A DNA stretch of 64,000 nucleotides, from assembly GCA_029531795.1 (NCBI GenBank), contig JAPEIS010000017.1, forward strand, positions 434,001 through 498,000. Reading direction: 5' to 3'. Positions within the stretch are counted from its first letter, which is position 1. Each line of letters begins with the position of its first letter. The DNA comes from Sclerotinia nivalis (taxonomy: Eukaryota > Ascomycota > Leotiomycetes > Helotiales > Sclerotiniaceae). Below the pieces are notes generated by a model. That model saw nothing but the letters and a program-made list of their open reading frames with translations. It was not told the DNA's origin and ran no database searches. Position numbers and translations under genes: made by a program. Positions 39,713 through 52,900 of the stretch are shown piece by piece.

Positions 39713-41405
39713 CCAATTAAGCCGAGAATCTTGAATATTCCTATTTTTATCTTCACATTATCTCAATATATTATTGACCGGACTCTCAATCACTCTATTG
39801 TCTTCTCCATCAAGGTTTATCAATCCCGGATTCATAATCTTTCCCCACCATCAACTTTTTCTCCGTTTCCACAAGTTCCGTATTCTCCAAATGATGGTTG
39901 CGTTTGTGAAAGATTGGGTGGAGTAAAAGTATTGGGCTTCCATCACCAACAAAACCTTGATGAGGTGATATTGAAACCCAACCACAACCCCAAAGAGACA
40001 GAGATGGATGCACACTTTCTTGACTTGCGGCCATCCCCAATATTGCCCCACGTTTGTGGCTGAAGGTAAAAATAAAAAAATACGAGTACTCAACAAGTCA
40101 TCGACATTTTTCACATGTTTATTGAAACAAGGCCAATGAAGATCATTTCCATATACTTGAGTATAACATCTCCAACATCTTAACTACCGAGAAAACAAGA
40201 CAGGTAAGATTATCTAGTACTGCTACTAGGTAACATTCATGTATTCATTTCTTTCATTTTGCATTATTCGGTCCCCGCATTAATCACAACTTACAACACT
40301 TACGCTGTAGACTATCATGAAACACAACAACCCTCTCTACTCTGTACACCAAATACTCTCCATACATGATATCCACGTAAGGAAAACACCAACGACGTTA
40401 CTTTCATGCATGGATTCCCACAACACCACATATCTTATCGATAAGCCCAGAGTGGTACAAACTTATGTCGCGCTTCAAACATATTCCTTGACCGCTCATA
40501 TTACGCAGTAGCTGGTTTCGAAGAGACTCGATCAAGAAGCGGTTCAATGTTACCTGGAATAATACGAACGAGGGGGCACCTTGGATGAGAAGATTTGTTG
40601 TTACCCCAAAAGGTAACGAGTGGTCTAGAATCATAAGAACCACATTTTGGCCCGGACTCTCATCTCAATCGGCCATTCTTTTCTTTCAAGACTAAATATA
40701 TCCATCCATACATCTATTTTTGAGGTTGAAGCTTCCCAAACAACCACAATTCAGTCGTTTTCGATCATTATATCTTCTTGCTTGGTCTCTTCAAAAAGTC
40801 GGCATTGAATCATAACCCATGAATGAGGATTACACCTCCAAAAGCTCTCTTTTCAACTTCAGACAGAAAGAACTATTGACGTTCGGAAGTCAAAAGTCGG
40901 ACCTTAAAATAGCCGAACAAGTAAGTACCGGTTAAAATCACAAATCAGACAGCATGGCACAAACACAATACTCAGTCAGAAACATCAAGAATGAAACGAA
41001 AAGTAAAGCAGAGTATTCAATGTTGAAAATGTTGAAATATCAAATAGCGGTGGGGACTGGAAAGTGTTGCATAGTACCTGCAGAGATTATCATATTAGCG
41101 TTGTGTTTCCATAACTCCTTGCCATCATTGGCTCAATTAGTATTGGAGGCAATGTAACTTTCTATACAGCCACGGAGTATTGCTGCAGGTGAAAGAATCA
41201 TACACTCCAAGTGGGCAGTATTCCGAGTGGTTAGAAATGTCCCGATGGTGTGAGAAGTCTTCATTCTGGCTCGACTTAACTTGCTTGTCTAAGGAGGAAA
41301 GGGGAATTACCTACATGTTTACTTTCTTTCGTGCATGGAGATGTTGTGCGGAGTTGTTGTTGAAGCTGAGTGCCGAGTTTCCAATATTCGAGAATGGTTT
41401 TTCTA

Positions 41406-41427
41406 CCATTCCATTCCATTCCATTCA
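41406..41427. repeat. (CCATT)n repeat
   Basis: Four perfect pentamers. Confidence 0.92.
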
Positions 41428-41860
41428 CATTATTTCGTGGGATGTATTTAAAATACATGAATGGATAGGAGTAATGAGTAATACATGAACGTGGTTATTG
41501 TATCTCTCCTCTCCCCATTACCTAATGCGGGGTAAACCACATTATTTGAGATTATGTTTGTTAACCTTATAGCTTCGATGTTAATTGAAAGATAAGTAAG
41601 TACTCGTATATTGGAATATACAGGATATCAACAGCGAACATGGGAGTGAGTGGTAAGTCTTCCAATATTAGATACTCGATACTCAATACTAGATACAAGC
41701 TTCAATCATATCTGAACTTGAGATTCAACAAGTGAAAGACAGCTCTCTTGACCGCTCAGTTATTTACTCATCATTACTTTACTACTTTATCAATTTATCG
41801 TCACTTTACTCTAGTATAAACATTATGGGCAATAACTCTAGATATCACATCCGCAATCCA

Positions 41861-41937
41861 ACACATCCAGCACATCCAGCACATCCCAACAAACAAAACA
41901 AACCCCTTCAAACCCTTCAAACCCTTCAAAAACTCCC
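41861..41937. repeat. Adjacent (ACATCCAGC)n and (AAACCCTTC)n minisatellites
   Basis: About three 9-mers of ACATCCAGC, a short spacer, then about three 9-mers of AAACCCTTC. Confidence 0.9.
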
Positions 41938-42012
41938 AAAAATTCAAAATCGCTGAATAAATCCATTCATAGATAAACATGTAATCCAATCCCAAAATCC
42001 CAAACCCAAAGA

Positions 42013-42073
42013 TTCAAAACCCAAAACTTCAAAACCCAAAACTTCAAAACCCAAAACTTCAAAACCTAAAACC
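42013..42073. repeat. 15-bp minisatellite TTCAAAACCCAAAAC
   Basis: Four tandem copies of the 15-bp unit, the last with one substitution. Confidence 0.93.
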
Positions 42074-42142
42074 CAATATCGGAATAGAGTGAGATAATTC
42101 TAATTCTCAGATCCTCATATACAAAATACAATTTTTTTTTAC

Positions 42143-42183
42143 CATCATACATCGTACATCATACATCGTACATCATACATCGT
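42143..42183. repeat. 14-bp minisatellite CATCATACATCGTA
   Basis: Three tandem copies next to poly(T) and poly(A) runs downstream of the karyopherin gene. Confidence 0.93.
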
Positions 42184-42657
42184 GCGAAAAAAAAAAAAAT
42201 TTTTGAGTTCCGAAACAATGGATAAATGGGCGATCGATCTATGCCCACCTCACCTCATACCTAATTGAAGAAGATAAGGTAATCTTACGTCATATTTCCG
42301 GTACCTACCTAGTAGGTAGAGCTTGATATACTTCGTAAATAGGTTGGATCATGTCATGATACACCAAAGTTCTATACCACCCAAACGATGGTATTCAGGT
42401 CTCTAGATGTGTTTTTAAGGGTATCTATTTTGTTTATCTAAAGTAAAGATTACTCCAATCTCTATGCCAATGTTATTTTTCCTGCCCCTATTCTCGGCAG
42501 ACGATATTATCATAAACCAAATCTCTCAATTCGCAAGCCTTTGTTTGGTGCTTGTATTTGGATGTCCCACCTCGAACCACATAATTTCAAACCTCTCTTT
42601 CGATTATCCATTTCATCCCCAACATAAAATTCTTTTGGCTCTCCCACTTCTAACCCT

Positions 42658-45600
42658 CTACTCAAATTCCCTTTTCTCTCCTAGCTTCGCCCATCCTTCT
42701 AGCACATACCTATCAACATTGATCGCCCACTCCGTCTGAAAAGCGTCTTCTCCCCCACAAATCCTCACTGCCTCCCCCAACCTCACCTTAACAAACTCCC
42801 ACGCATTAACTTGATGAACCGGATCAATCATCTTCCACTCCCTCTTCCTCTTATCCTCTTGACTTTCTCCCTCATAAGGTTGCTGTTCCCCCCAAATTAA
42901 ATTATCTCCTCCAATATCATCTCTACCCGCCATCATCTCACTAATAACACTCGTCCACATCGCAAAGAAATCTTGAAGTTTCGAAAGTATAATTGGTGTC
43001 ATTGGGAGCTGCAATTCAAGAAGGCGTGTTAGGGCTAGACAAGAAAGTTTTTGTCTCTCCATGTTTGCCATACTGTCAAAATGACGGAACCATTCTTCGC
43101 TCAACCATTTCCAGATATTTTCAAAATTGTTATCAATGCTACCAAGGAGATTAGCAAAAACGGTTGGATCTGCTAGAGCGATGCGGGCGAGAATTGTGAA
43201 GTAGTCTGTTTCAACTACATCGTCTAATTTTGGATATCTGCGATCAGGACCGGTGGTTTGATGAGCTTCCCATGCGTCAAGAAGTCCCGAAAAGATTTTT
43301 TCCGTGTAGCCGGATTCGTGAAGATCTTTTGTAATTTGTGTTACACCATTTGAACCTCCAAGTTTTTCAGCGGCACGAATTAGATCTTCGACGGTTGTGG
43401 TAACTAGACCTGCGAGGTCGCGTTTTGTGACTCCTAGAAGATTTGCCATGTATGAGAGAATTCGAAGTCGGTTCGTATCACCAAGCATAACCTCCGGTGC
43501 TAATAGAATGTATTCATTCACGATATTGAGAACGACTCGAAGATTATCGGAACCGAGTTCTAGTAGAGGAAATGCGCAATCAACAAGAGCTAAGACTTCA
43601 GGAGATGCAGGTGATGATGTCTGAGCGAGGATTTGTAACCACAAATCAAGAGCTTCGTCCATAAGATAAACCTGCATTTCGGAACTGGGTTCCACAGCAC
43701 GTTGAATTAGAGGTAAGATTAGTGAGTGGTAACGTTCAGATTGGCCTTGCATGGAAGATACAAGGGTGGACATTATTGTTAATATGGCCTGCTTAAGTAG
43801 ATGTTCTTCTCCAGAAGCTTCCCAAAGACCGGGCAGAATAGAAACAATTTGATCTGCATACGGAGCGATATGAGTTTCTAACCTGACAGCAATCATTCTG
43901 ATCGTTTCCAGTATTACCAATTTTGTTTCCGTATTTTCGACCTCCTGAATCAAACCCATAGTGCGACCAAGTATATCTGGAGCATATGGTAGAAAAGGTT
44001 CAACATGGAATTCGAAATCATCAACAATCGTCTTAAATTGACGAGCTGCAGTAATGCGAACAACGTGATCATTTGTCTCATCTTCTGCTTTGAGTAAATG
44101 TTGAAAGATTTGATATACCAATGGTCTATTAGCTTGTGATATTCTGACAGGAATCCATTGGCCAAGTAGAATAGCAATTCGTCGACGAAGTACCTTCCAG
44201 CTCTGACCGGTTTGTTGAACATCATTAACTAGAGTTGATGTAAGAAAGGTATCGAAGTCAAAGCTTTGATGTATAACGGCAGCAGACAATCCCATGGCAG
44301 TGTAAACAGCATCCTTAGTTACTACAGATTCCCCATTACTACCTGTAACCGACTGGAAGTATTGTAGCAACGGTGCCACCAGAAGATCTTTGAAATTGAT
44401 AACAAGGTCCATGAATAGCTTCTCCGCACAAGGTCGAACTTCAAATTCCCAGGTGTCTCCACCACCTTCTTCACGGATCTCCCATTCGTCCTCATCTTCT
44501 TCCCAAGCCTCTAGATCAACTTGACGGAAGACGAAAAATTTAGTAACAATAACACTTGCCATTTCGGCGATTAATTGTTCGGTAAGCAATTCGGATTTGA
44601 GGAATTCCACAGCTTGTCGCTGTTCCTCCTTGACTTCGGGAGTCCTGTATTTGAATGATTGTGTTGGACTAAATACCATCTTCATACAAGCTCGCAAAAG
44701 TGTAAGACCTTTTAGACATAGTTTTTCCATGATTGGTCTATCTTGTTTTGACCCATCATCAGTTGCTAACGCCTTGGAACTGAAATCCTGTGTTGCTGAT
44801 CCATAAGAGTCTCCAAATTTCGCAACAAATCCCCAATATGCTCTTACCAAATCTATGGAATTAGGTAACAGTGCGAATGCAGCAGGATGTGTGTTTGACA
44901 TTTGAACATGTAGTTTTGCAAATTGAACAAGATGTTTCTCAGCTAGTTCTTTCGCGGGAGAAGCCAAGATTGCCGATTCTCCATTTACCATTGTCAGCAG
45001 CTGACCAAACTGTTGCTGTGATTGTTGCCATATTTGTTGGACATCTTTGTCATGATTTGGATACTCATAACCCACAATAAGTAGTCGTCGAAGAATTTTG
45101 ATCGCAATTAGACTGTTTTCCATGGCATCTGTAGCCCTGCCGTGATCTTCTGAAGATGTCTCGGTGAAGAAGCTTAGCCATTGTGAAACCTTTTGTGTAT
45201 AAATGCTGCTTAACAAGAATATCATCTCTGGCGTGACCGACTGTAAACTCGTTTGAGATCTCCTTAATCGTGCAGTAGCCAGTTCCTTCACAACCTGTAA
45301 TAATATCAACATTCCTCTCCGCAGATGAAGTTGATTTGTTTCATTCGCCGTTCGAAGCATTCTAATTAAATTTGTAAGGACATCCGGCCAATCCATAGGA
45401 TAATCCACTCGGACTACTTTCGAAATCACCAAGGCATTTTGCAAAGCAAGTTGAGGATCGGTCTCTTCGAATCCGCTCTCCAACAGATGGGATCGAATAT
45501 GCTCTTTCTCTTCCGCAGTAATAGCATTTGGAGCCGTCTTTCGCCAGTATTTATCGATGCCATTCTTCAATTGTATGATCGCAAGATATCTTATTTCGGA

Positions 45601-45846
45601 GGGTAGGGACTTATCGAGATATACTGCCTAAGCAAAAGCATTAGTCAAGTACCCAGATTTCAATACTCGTGGAGAAAATACCTGCAGTAAAGTATAGTAT
45701 CCTCTCTGTGTCTTCCAAGCTTCTAGCTGTTGTGTTCCAGTTTGTATAGCTAGCTGTTGAGAGGACCCCGCCGACTGCAAGGCTAGATACACCTGTTGAG
45801 GATTAAGAGGAGCTGCTTCACCAGGAACTTCGATCGAAAAGGCCAT
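42658..45846 (-). CDS. KAP120: Importin-beta family karyopherin (Kap120/importin-11 type)
   Basis: Two exons, 45682-45846 and 42658-45627, with a 54-bp intron, giving 1044 aa, close to Kap120 (about 1030 aa). The N-terminus reads LNPQQVYLALQSAGSSQQLA then QQLEAWKTQRGYYTLLQ, and across the splice AVYLDKSLPSEIRYLAIIQL then KNGIDKYWR. This is the importin-beta N-terminal HEAT repeat that binds Ran-GTP. The rest is continuous HEAT-like helical repeat, with an acidic patch (WEEDEDEWEIREEGGG) typical of this subfamily. It should be a nuclear transport receptor acting at nuclear pores, carrying proteins such as ribosome-assembly factors in yeast; cargo here is inference. Without the first exon the Ran-binding end would be lost. 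The C-terminus ends normally at GWAKLGEKREFE. Confidence 0.93.
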
Positions 45847-48800
45847 AATGAAAGCTTTGAAATCTTCACAACAGATTAAAGAATGTAATTATCTTCAAGA
45901 CAAGAAAGAAAGTTGTGGTGTATTATTGAAACTGCGCCCCACCATGCGAGCTTGTTTTTCCTGAGGTCTTTAACTTTTTGTTTGAGCTTGTGACGCTTCA
46001 CTTCATTTCAGCCTCGTCAGTGCACCACCGACTTTGAGAATCCACCAAAAAGATGAGAAGTTTCTAAAATTAGTAATCGAACATAACGTCGTAGAAAACT
46101 AATAATAAACTCACTCTGTCAATACAAATGGATCTTTGCTATCCGGAACACGAAAAGGATATACTTCATCTTCAAAATTCGTTATCTATTAAAGCTTTGA
46201 TTGTGTGTGGAAACCATCGACGAACGGTTTAAATAAGGTTTGCTCCTTATTTGGAGTTAACCTTATATTAACATCAAATTTGACACACAAGATGATGTGA
46301 ATAGATCGTTCGTCAAACAAGTCCCTTCCGATCGCAAAGCCTGAGATGATTATTAGCATCCAATACATAGTTCTGGGTCTTATGATATCCCTAAAGGGGC
46401 TCTCAATTCATTGATTGTGGGTAGTGCCCTATTATGGTTGAAGCAGATCTCAGAAGTTGTCATGTCCTATGTTTCATGCCAATGTTAGAGTACTTATCGC
46501 TGTACCAGCTCCGAGGTCAAATATACCAACTGCAATTGTATAGTTCTGCCTATTCTTAAAGGCACTCTTTTTAGCATCACTGATGATACCCTAGATTGTT
46601 GGCAGGTTGGCATAGGCAACACAATCGCTTCACCATGGATATATATATGACCAAGACAACCTGCCCTTTGAAGCAATGCTCGAAAGTTCTGCACTTCTTC
46701 AATCTTGTAGTACTCAGGTACCGAAAATACCCAGCATTTTGTAGGCTGCTGTTCACCACATTCCTTCATCGCATGGTCGATCGCGAACCTTGAAAAGTCT
46801 TCTGGAATCTGCTATACAGATCTCAAGTAGGGATCACCTGCTGCGTCAATCAGAGCAGTATAAACATAACCATAACTTTCAGAATCTGATAGAGGAGCAA
46901 TCTTCACTCCGGATACAAGTTTTTAACGATGGCGTGGTTTAATGTAGCCAAATGCCACAGGTTTAACTGGTTCATCGCAATTGGGTTCTTATATGATGTT
47001 TGTTGGCGTCTGAGATACAAGAGATGGCGTACCTGCTCGCGTTCCAGGATAGTTCCCGATTTATGCCGAGGACATAATTGAAGTAAGACGGGACAATTGC
47101 CCTCGCCTTCATATATCAATATCAATAAGATGGAAATGGAAGTTGTTATATAGGGAGCGGGAATTGGAGCTGAATCGGGAATAACTAACCGGTACTATGC
47201 AGTCGACGTGCTTTAATTTAATTGAGCTCCTTTAATGAGGGAATCTATTCGGGTAAGATAGTGTTGTGTTTCAGTTGGCCGTTTTCTTCTACAATTCCTT
47301 CAGCAATTCATCAATTAATCTTTTTTATTTGAATATAAGTTCTTATAAGAATCGTATTGACAATTTTAAAAACAATAATTGTGAATATATTGCTTACCTT
47401 GAGTGTAAGGTACAATAATTGATTCAAGTCTCTTTTCCACCTTCTCCTCCGAGATCAGATATACTCGAGAAAGCGATTGATTATTCCGATAGCGAAAAGG
47501 CTTCAGGTTAGTCTCTTGTATTCATCGAATTCGAATCCGGAAAAGATGTACAAGATGCTTGCCCTCGAAAGAAGTCACGAATTAAAGAAAGATGGATAAT
47601 GAAAATAGATGATATACTAAAGGATATACCAAGTTCGTTTGATTAGTCAATCAAAAGAAAAGAGATCGGCCTTTTTACTTTCAACGAAGTTTGTATAGTA
47701 TTGAATATGATAATATATAATATAAAATCATCAACTAAACTTCCTACAACAAAAACAAACAATGTATATTCATATTTTGTGAATAACAAAAGCCCAACGA
47801 TAATAATTATTCTTTTCTAAGCTAATACAAATGCTAAAGGGATAATCAATTACTCAATATTCCCGTTTTGTAAAGGCAGGCGAACACGGATATCAATATT
47901 TTAAAAATCATATCCCAATCTATAACCCGCAGTTTGAAATACAAAATTCTGAACTATTTATGGTCCCGTTTATCATTAAAGAGATAACAAATTTAATTTA
48001 TAAATAAAATCTATTGCTATAAAGCTAATATAATATTAATATCTCTAATCTTCTAGAAATTTGTATAGCTTTAGAATACAACAAAGAATTACAAATGAAT
48101 AACTATCTACGATTCTGCAAAACATATCATAATAGAAATACTCTGCTACCTTTATTTGCTATAGAAATACCAATGGACTATTCTGAAGGTATAGTTGTCT
48201 CGGTACTGTTGTTCAATTAAGAACTAATGGAGATGTAAAAGATGTGATTCAGATTTTGCTAACAATTGCATAACAGAGTGAATACTTGTTAGAATCAATT
48301 ATAGGTCAGTAGATAGACTTGAACGCAAGTTTATTGGATATAAATGGTATAGATTATACTCAATGTCAGATATCTAGGGTGGAATAGTTTGATCAATTGA
48401 TTTTTGACGAATTATTCAATAGGGAGATGAACTTACTTCTGTATATTTTTAGGGTGACAAATCAAAAAGAAATAAGAGAAAATCTTATATGAAACTATAT
48501 AGAAACTTGTACAATCTGGGGTCCTTTATCCTTTCCTATACAAAGTACAATATATAACACTTTGCTTTGTATAGACAACTATATTGAACATCTTTCAGTG
48601 ATCAAAAGCTCCGAATTAGTTTGAAATTTGAATATTGTTTTTCGGTTACTTTTCTTCAAGACAATCTTCTCGAGTGTAGCCTCGCCAGAACCAACTATAT
48701 CGATAGGTATGAAGATTCCAACTGTTCTCCAATGCCTACAGCAATGTTCGAATCCATACTACACCGTGATAATCAGTACTACGGTCACCAAGAAGAAGAA

Positions 48801-49966
48801 TGTGGCCAATCTTCCTAAACTAATCCGCGATTTCCATAACGATAGAACGACTGTGTTTTTGGTAGATCCGGCAATGGATAATGCTCGATACACTAAGCAG
48901 TCACAAGCGAAGTACACATTGAAGGAGATATGCGCCGTGTATTTGATTATATCACTAATTGGATTGAACAAACGTTTGATGTTGTACCAAAAGTCTGGCA
49001 TTATTGGGAAGCTGGGCCTCCAGGCCCTGGTGTCACTACCTCTGAAACCATCGATACAACAGTCGACGGGAACATACATAGAATAACCGAACAAACCGAT
49101 TGTAGACTTCATTCTTTTATTCTTCCCGATTCGCATTCGCTGAGATTCTCAAGATATCTTTCCAGTTTCATTTTTGAATTTCATTCTTTGTTCATTATGA
49201 GTCGTAGGGTTGTTTCAAGGGTCAAGGGATGGCCTCGAGGTTGTGATAGCTTTAGCAAAAACTCTTAACTCAAAATGTATTTGGATGGAGAGTGCGTGAG
49301 ATGGGATTCAATATAGCTTATGGGTTGTGGCTTATGGTTTGTGGATGCTCACTTGTTGAGGTTTGTGGAACTACCTGGCGCTGTACAAATCGATACGCCC
49401 AGAGCTTTCCGATATATCGTTCCCCCTTCGATTGCAATATATGATCGCTATATCTTCGAAAGCAATTCATCGAGGCGCAAATTCTCTTTCATCTATATCA
49501 AGTATATATCGAATAATAACTTTCCCTTCTATTTCAATCAATTTATGATTATTTGCTTTAGTTTCGCGACAATATGTTCGGCTAATCATTCTGTCGGTAA
49601 ATGTCGGATAAAATACTTTGTAGAGCTTTGCAGCTTTAGCTATTTTTTGGATGATCGAATAGCTTCAATAGCTAAGATTATTCTTACTTCTTGGGGTTGA
49701 ATTCCCATTTGTAATTGTTGGGAAAACGCGTGTTGAAATCGAAGGAAGGAAAATCGGGAAAATTCACGACTCGGTGATAAAGCACGTATATATAACCCAA
49801 TTGTGGCCCTTATTATCCTTATTCTTTACCTCCTCTCCTCCTTTATCTCGCGACTCCCGCTCCGTAGATTTCCTGCTCCGCGATACTCGATCTAATAACA
49901 TATCTGACATTATAGAATTCTCTAGGCAGATATTAAACCAACGAAAAAAAATAAACATATTGTTTT
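45847..49966. other. AT-rich gene desert flanking the biosynthetic cluster, 4.1 kb
   Basis: The first few hundred bases are the karyopherin promoter. From about 47.2 to 48.6 kb the DNA is strongly AT-rich and stop-riddled, as expected of repeat-induced point mutation. Coding-like debris includes a minus-strand pair (46494-46769 and 46904-47125) and 48621-49268 (+), where frames change and no family is recognised. This is consistent with decayed transposons or genes, but I cannot name the source. Confidence 0.5.
46494..47125 (-). pseudogene. Unassigned decayed coding fragments
   Basis: Two consecutive minus-strand open frames, 46904-47125 (ending NHAIVKNLYPE) and 46494-46769 (starting MKECGEQQPTKC, with VPEYYKIEEVQNFRALLQRA). 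They lie in order with an interrupted gap between them and look like parts of one protein broken by stops. The family is unknown. Confidence 0.25.
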
Positions 49967-52900
49967 CTAAGCATTTGCCAACAGCTCTGGTTTGGATGTG
50001 GCCGAACGAATGATTTCAGCCAAGGATGCGGCGTGCTCGCCATTCTAAAAAAAAAAAGAGAATGTCAATAGGATCTCACGTTTAGATTAGGAGGGTGTCT
50101 GATTACCATCATTGAAAAGTGATTTGCTCCTTCGACTACGTGAACCTCTACCTTGGTACCTGGGAAAAGAGAGGCCCAACCGCCGGCGCTAAAGTCAGTC
50201 CGTTGCTCGGTCAAAAACTTCATACCCTCTGTGTCATCAGCACTCAGTGGAAGCTTTCGATTTTTGACACCGTCAAGGGTGCATTGCCCTGCCCAAATGA
50301 TCGAGGTTCTGGGTGTGAGACCTAGTGGTAAAGGTTCGGCCCAGTATTCATGTAGCACATCGATAGTGGCATTAAAATGCGGAATCAGCCACTTTGGTGG
50401 TACGGGGACGGGACCGCCACCTGTTTTGATCTGTCCAAATATACCGATGGCACTACAATGATCGTAGAAGCGCTGGGGCAAGCTATCCATGCCCTTCGGC
50501 TCAGGAGAATCGATTATCACCAAATCTTCCACCCTTTGGCCCTCCGCAATTAACATTTGCGTAGCACGATATGCAAAAACACCGCCGGACGACCAACCGC
50601 CAAGGATGTACGGCCCATTCGGCTGTCGCTTTTTTATTTCTCTTAGAAAGCCAGTGACGAGCTCGTCGAATGAGCATTTCATTTCTTCTGGTTCACGCAT
50701 ATATGCGGATACGAGGGCAACAACCGTCAGGTCATCATTCACTCGCGGAATGTTGGCGTAGGAATACGCCGAGCCGGATCCGTCTGGAAATAAAAACAGT
50801 GACCGAGCATCAATGCTCGTGTGTGCCTTTTGGAGGACGACGGAACTGGGCTGGCGGATTTGTGATTTGTGCATCGTGCTTAGATCATCTGACGAGAGAA
50901 AAGGCTGTGGTGAAGTTTCTTGAGAGGATAATGGTGATGTTAGTTGTGTTCCCGTCATCCTTGGGGAATGAGCAGTTGAATGAGCATCACCAGTGGAAGA
51001 AGGACACGGGCTTTCCTTTTGAGGCAACAGTCCCATGGACTGTGCCAAGCCACTTTTCAACTCACCCACTGTAAAGAACTGGTCAAAAAGGGAGAATCCA
51101 GAACTCGTATCAAAGTCCACCTCTTCCCTGAGGCGACTTGTGATGATCAATGACAAAAGCGAGTCAACTCCAATTGTTACAAAGTCAGTTCCATCATTCA
51201 ACTCGTGAATATCGATACCAGTCTCCTCGGAGACGATTTCCATGATTTTGGCGTACTTTTCATGTAGAACCTTGTTCATCACATCTAATTTCGCCTCAAT
51301 TTGCGTGGGGATACTGTCTATGTAATTATTGGTGACTACAATGCCATTTGCAGAAGAGGGTGGCGTCAATGGCGTAGCCAGATCTATACCAGATGGCTCA
51401 AATCTGGGATATTTGGAAGTATCCTTTTGCGACTGTTGCCTACTTGCTGACAGTAGAATGCTATGCAAAAGCCGTTTAGGGACACCTTGAAGCTAAAGTC
51501 GAGCTTAGCATAATTTTGTTTCTCACGAATGGGGATTTCATTTGAAGAATGTTCCGGGCTTACCTGAATCTGTTCAAATCTTCCAACGGGACGGTTACCG
51601 TCAAGTATCGTTACATCGCCTTCCCAAATAGAACCTTGCGCCTTCACCATTTTGACATATGTCTGATAGACTTTGTGCGGAAGAAGCGGCTCAAAAAGTT
51701 GGAAAGAGCCCCAGCCGTGGTTGACAAATACTTCAGTGGTGGGATCTGAGTTGTCATTGGCGTTCATAACAAAGCCAGCGGATTGAGAAAACGCATCGAT
51801 ATAGGCGGGGTGTGTGTGAAAAATGGCACTGTCAGTATTGTTTACAGCATTTAGATCGACTTTGCTACCTGCTTCCATGGACGAGCTGTTCAGAACGATC
51901 TCACTCAATGCACGGTATGCTGCATCAAATTCGGCCAGTGTATCTACCATCCTATATATCATTGTTTTGTTAAATTTATAACATTGATCTGTAGCGAGGC
52001 CTGCTTCGAGTTGCTTAATTCGGGATTCGAATTCTACTCCATGATCTTCCAACCATTGAGGATCAGGACGAGAGGTGAATAAGATGTTACACTTGGCATG
52101 CAAGACAACAGTTTTTTTGTTTTTCTAGAGTTATTAGAGGTCAGTAACATATGAAAGATGAACATTAGAAATTATCTCACATCGACCGACGAAAATTGGC
52201 AACTGGCGCTCTTTTGATGCCAGTCAATGTCTACTGATGTACGAAGTAGCTGTGGCCCCTTCTCTTGAGCGATGAGCGCCTTCTCAACCACCATGTTTGC
52301 GATATCAATTTGTTGGTCTTCCATGACTGGTCGATACTTGTTAAGGAGATACCGGCCTATAGAAAGTCCAATGTCGGCGTACACGGACTGTTTTCTGTGT
52401 TAGGTTTGAAAGCTACAGGCCAAGGAGAATCTACAGATGAGCGAAATCTTACCGGTGTGCAAAGTGGAATGCCATTCACTTTGTGTCCTTGAACCAATGG
52501 ATGGAGATCAGAACGATGGATGTCAGACTCTACAATTATTGAACCAGACTGGTCTCCCATATCTTCGGAAATTACCTCGTGGATTGTCGTACTTAAAATT
52601 TTCAAGTGTTCATTCTGCACTGCTTGAAGCTCAGGAATCGGATCCCCCTTTCGAAGTGACCAATTGTTGACATACTGTATCCAGTAGTCTTTGAGATCCC
52701 ATTGATATGCCGGCAGGTCCATAACCTTCTGGCATGACGGGAAATTGCTATGGAATTCTTTCCACTGAATTTCGGCGCCTGCCAGATACAATGATGACAT
52801 TGTATCCGTCAGAGTTTTCCATGTTCCTATGTCACGCGCGAGTGACATTAAGACCGTTGAACGATTGCCAAGAATTGATTTCACCATTCGCGAAACTGTA

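Larger units (their letters stand above)
37989..42657. other. Microsatellite-rich intergenic region, 4.7 kb
   Basis: Between the APRT promoter and the 3' end of the Kap120-type karyopherin. At least seven tandem repeats are listed individually. ORFs at 38596-38889, 39731-40063, 40317-40511 and 41180-41488 show no recognised domain; the last two have ordinary composition but no support. No RNA gene was identified. Confidence 0.5.

Noticed and set aside
41861..42183. CRISPR-like spaced repeats
   Set aside because: Units are contiguous minisatellites without unique spacers, and the genome is fungal.
42464..42739. 91-aa plus-strand ORF overlapping the karyopherin 3' end
   Set aside because: Mostly antisense to the karyopherin C-terminus and low-complexity sequence.
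48300..48480. Copia-type retrotransposon relic in the AT-rich desert
   Set aside because: A few residues were suggestive, but no reverse transcriptase, integrase or LTR motif could be confirmed by eye.
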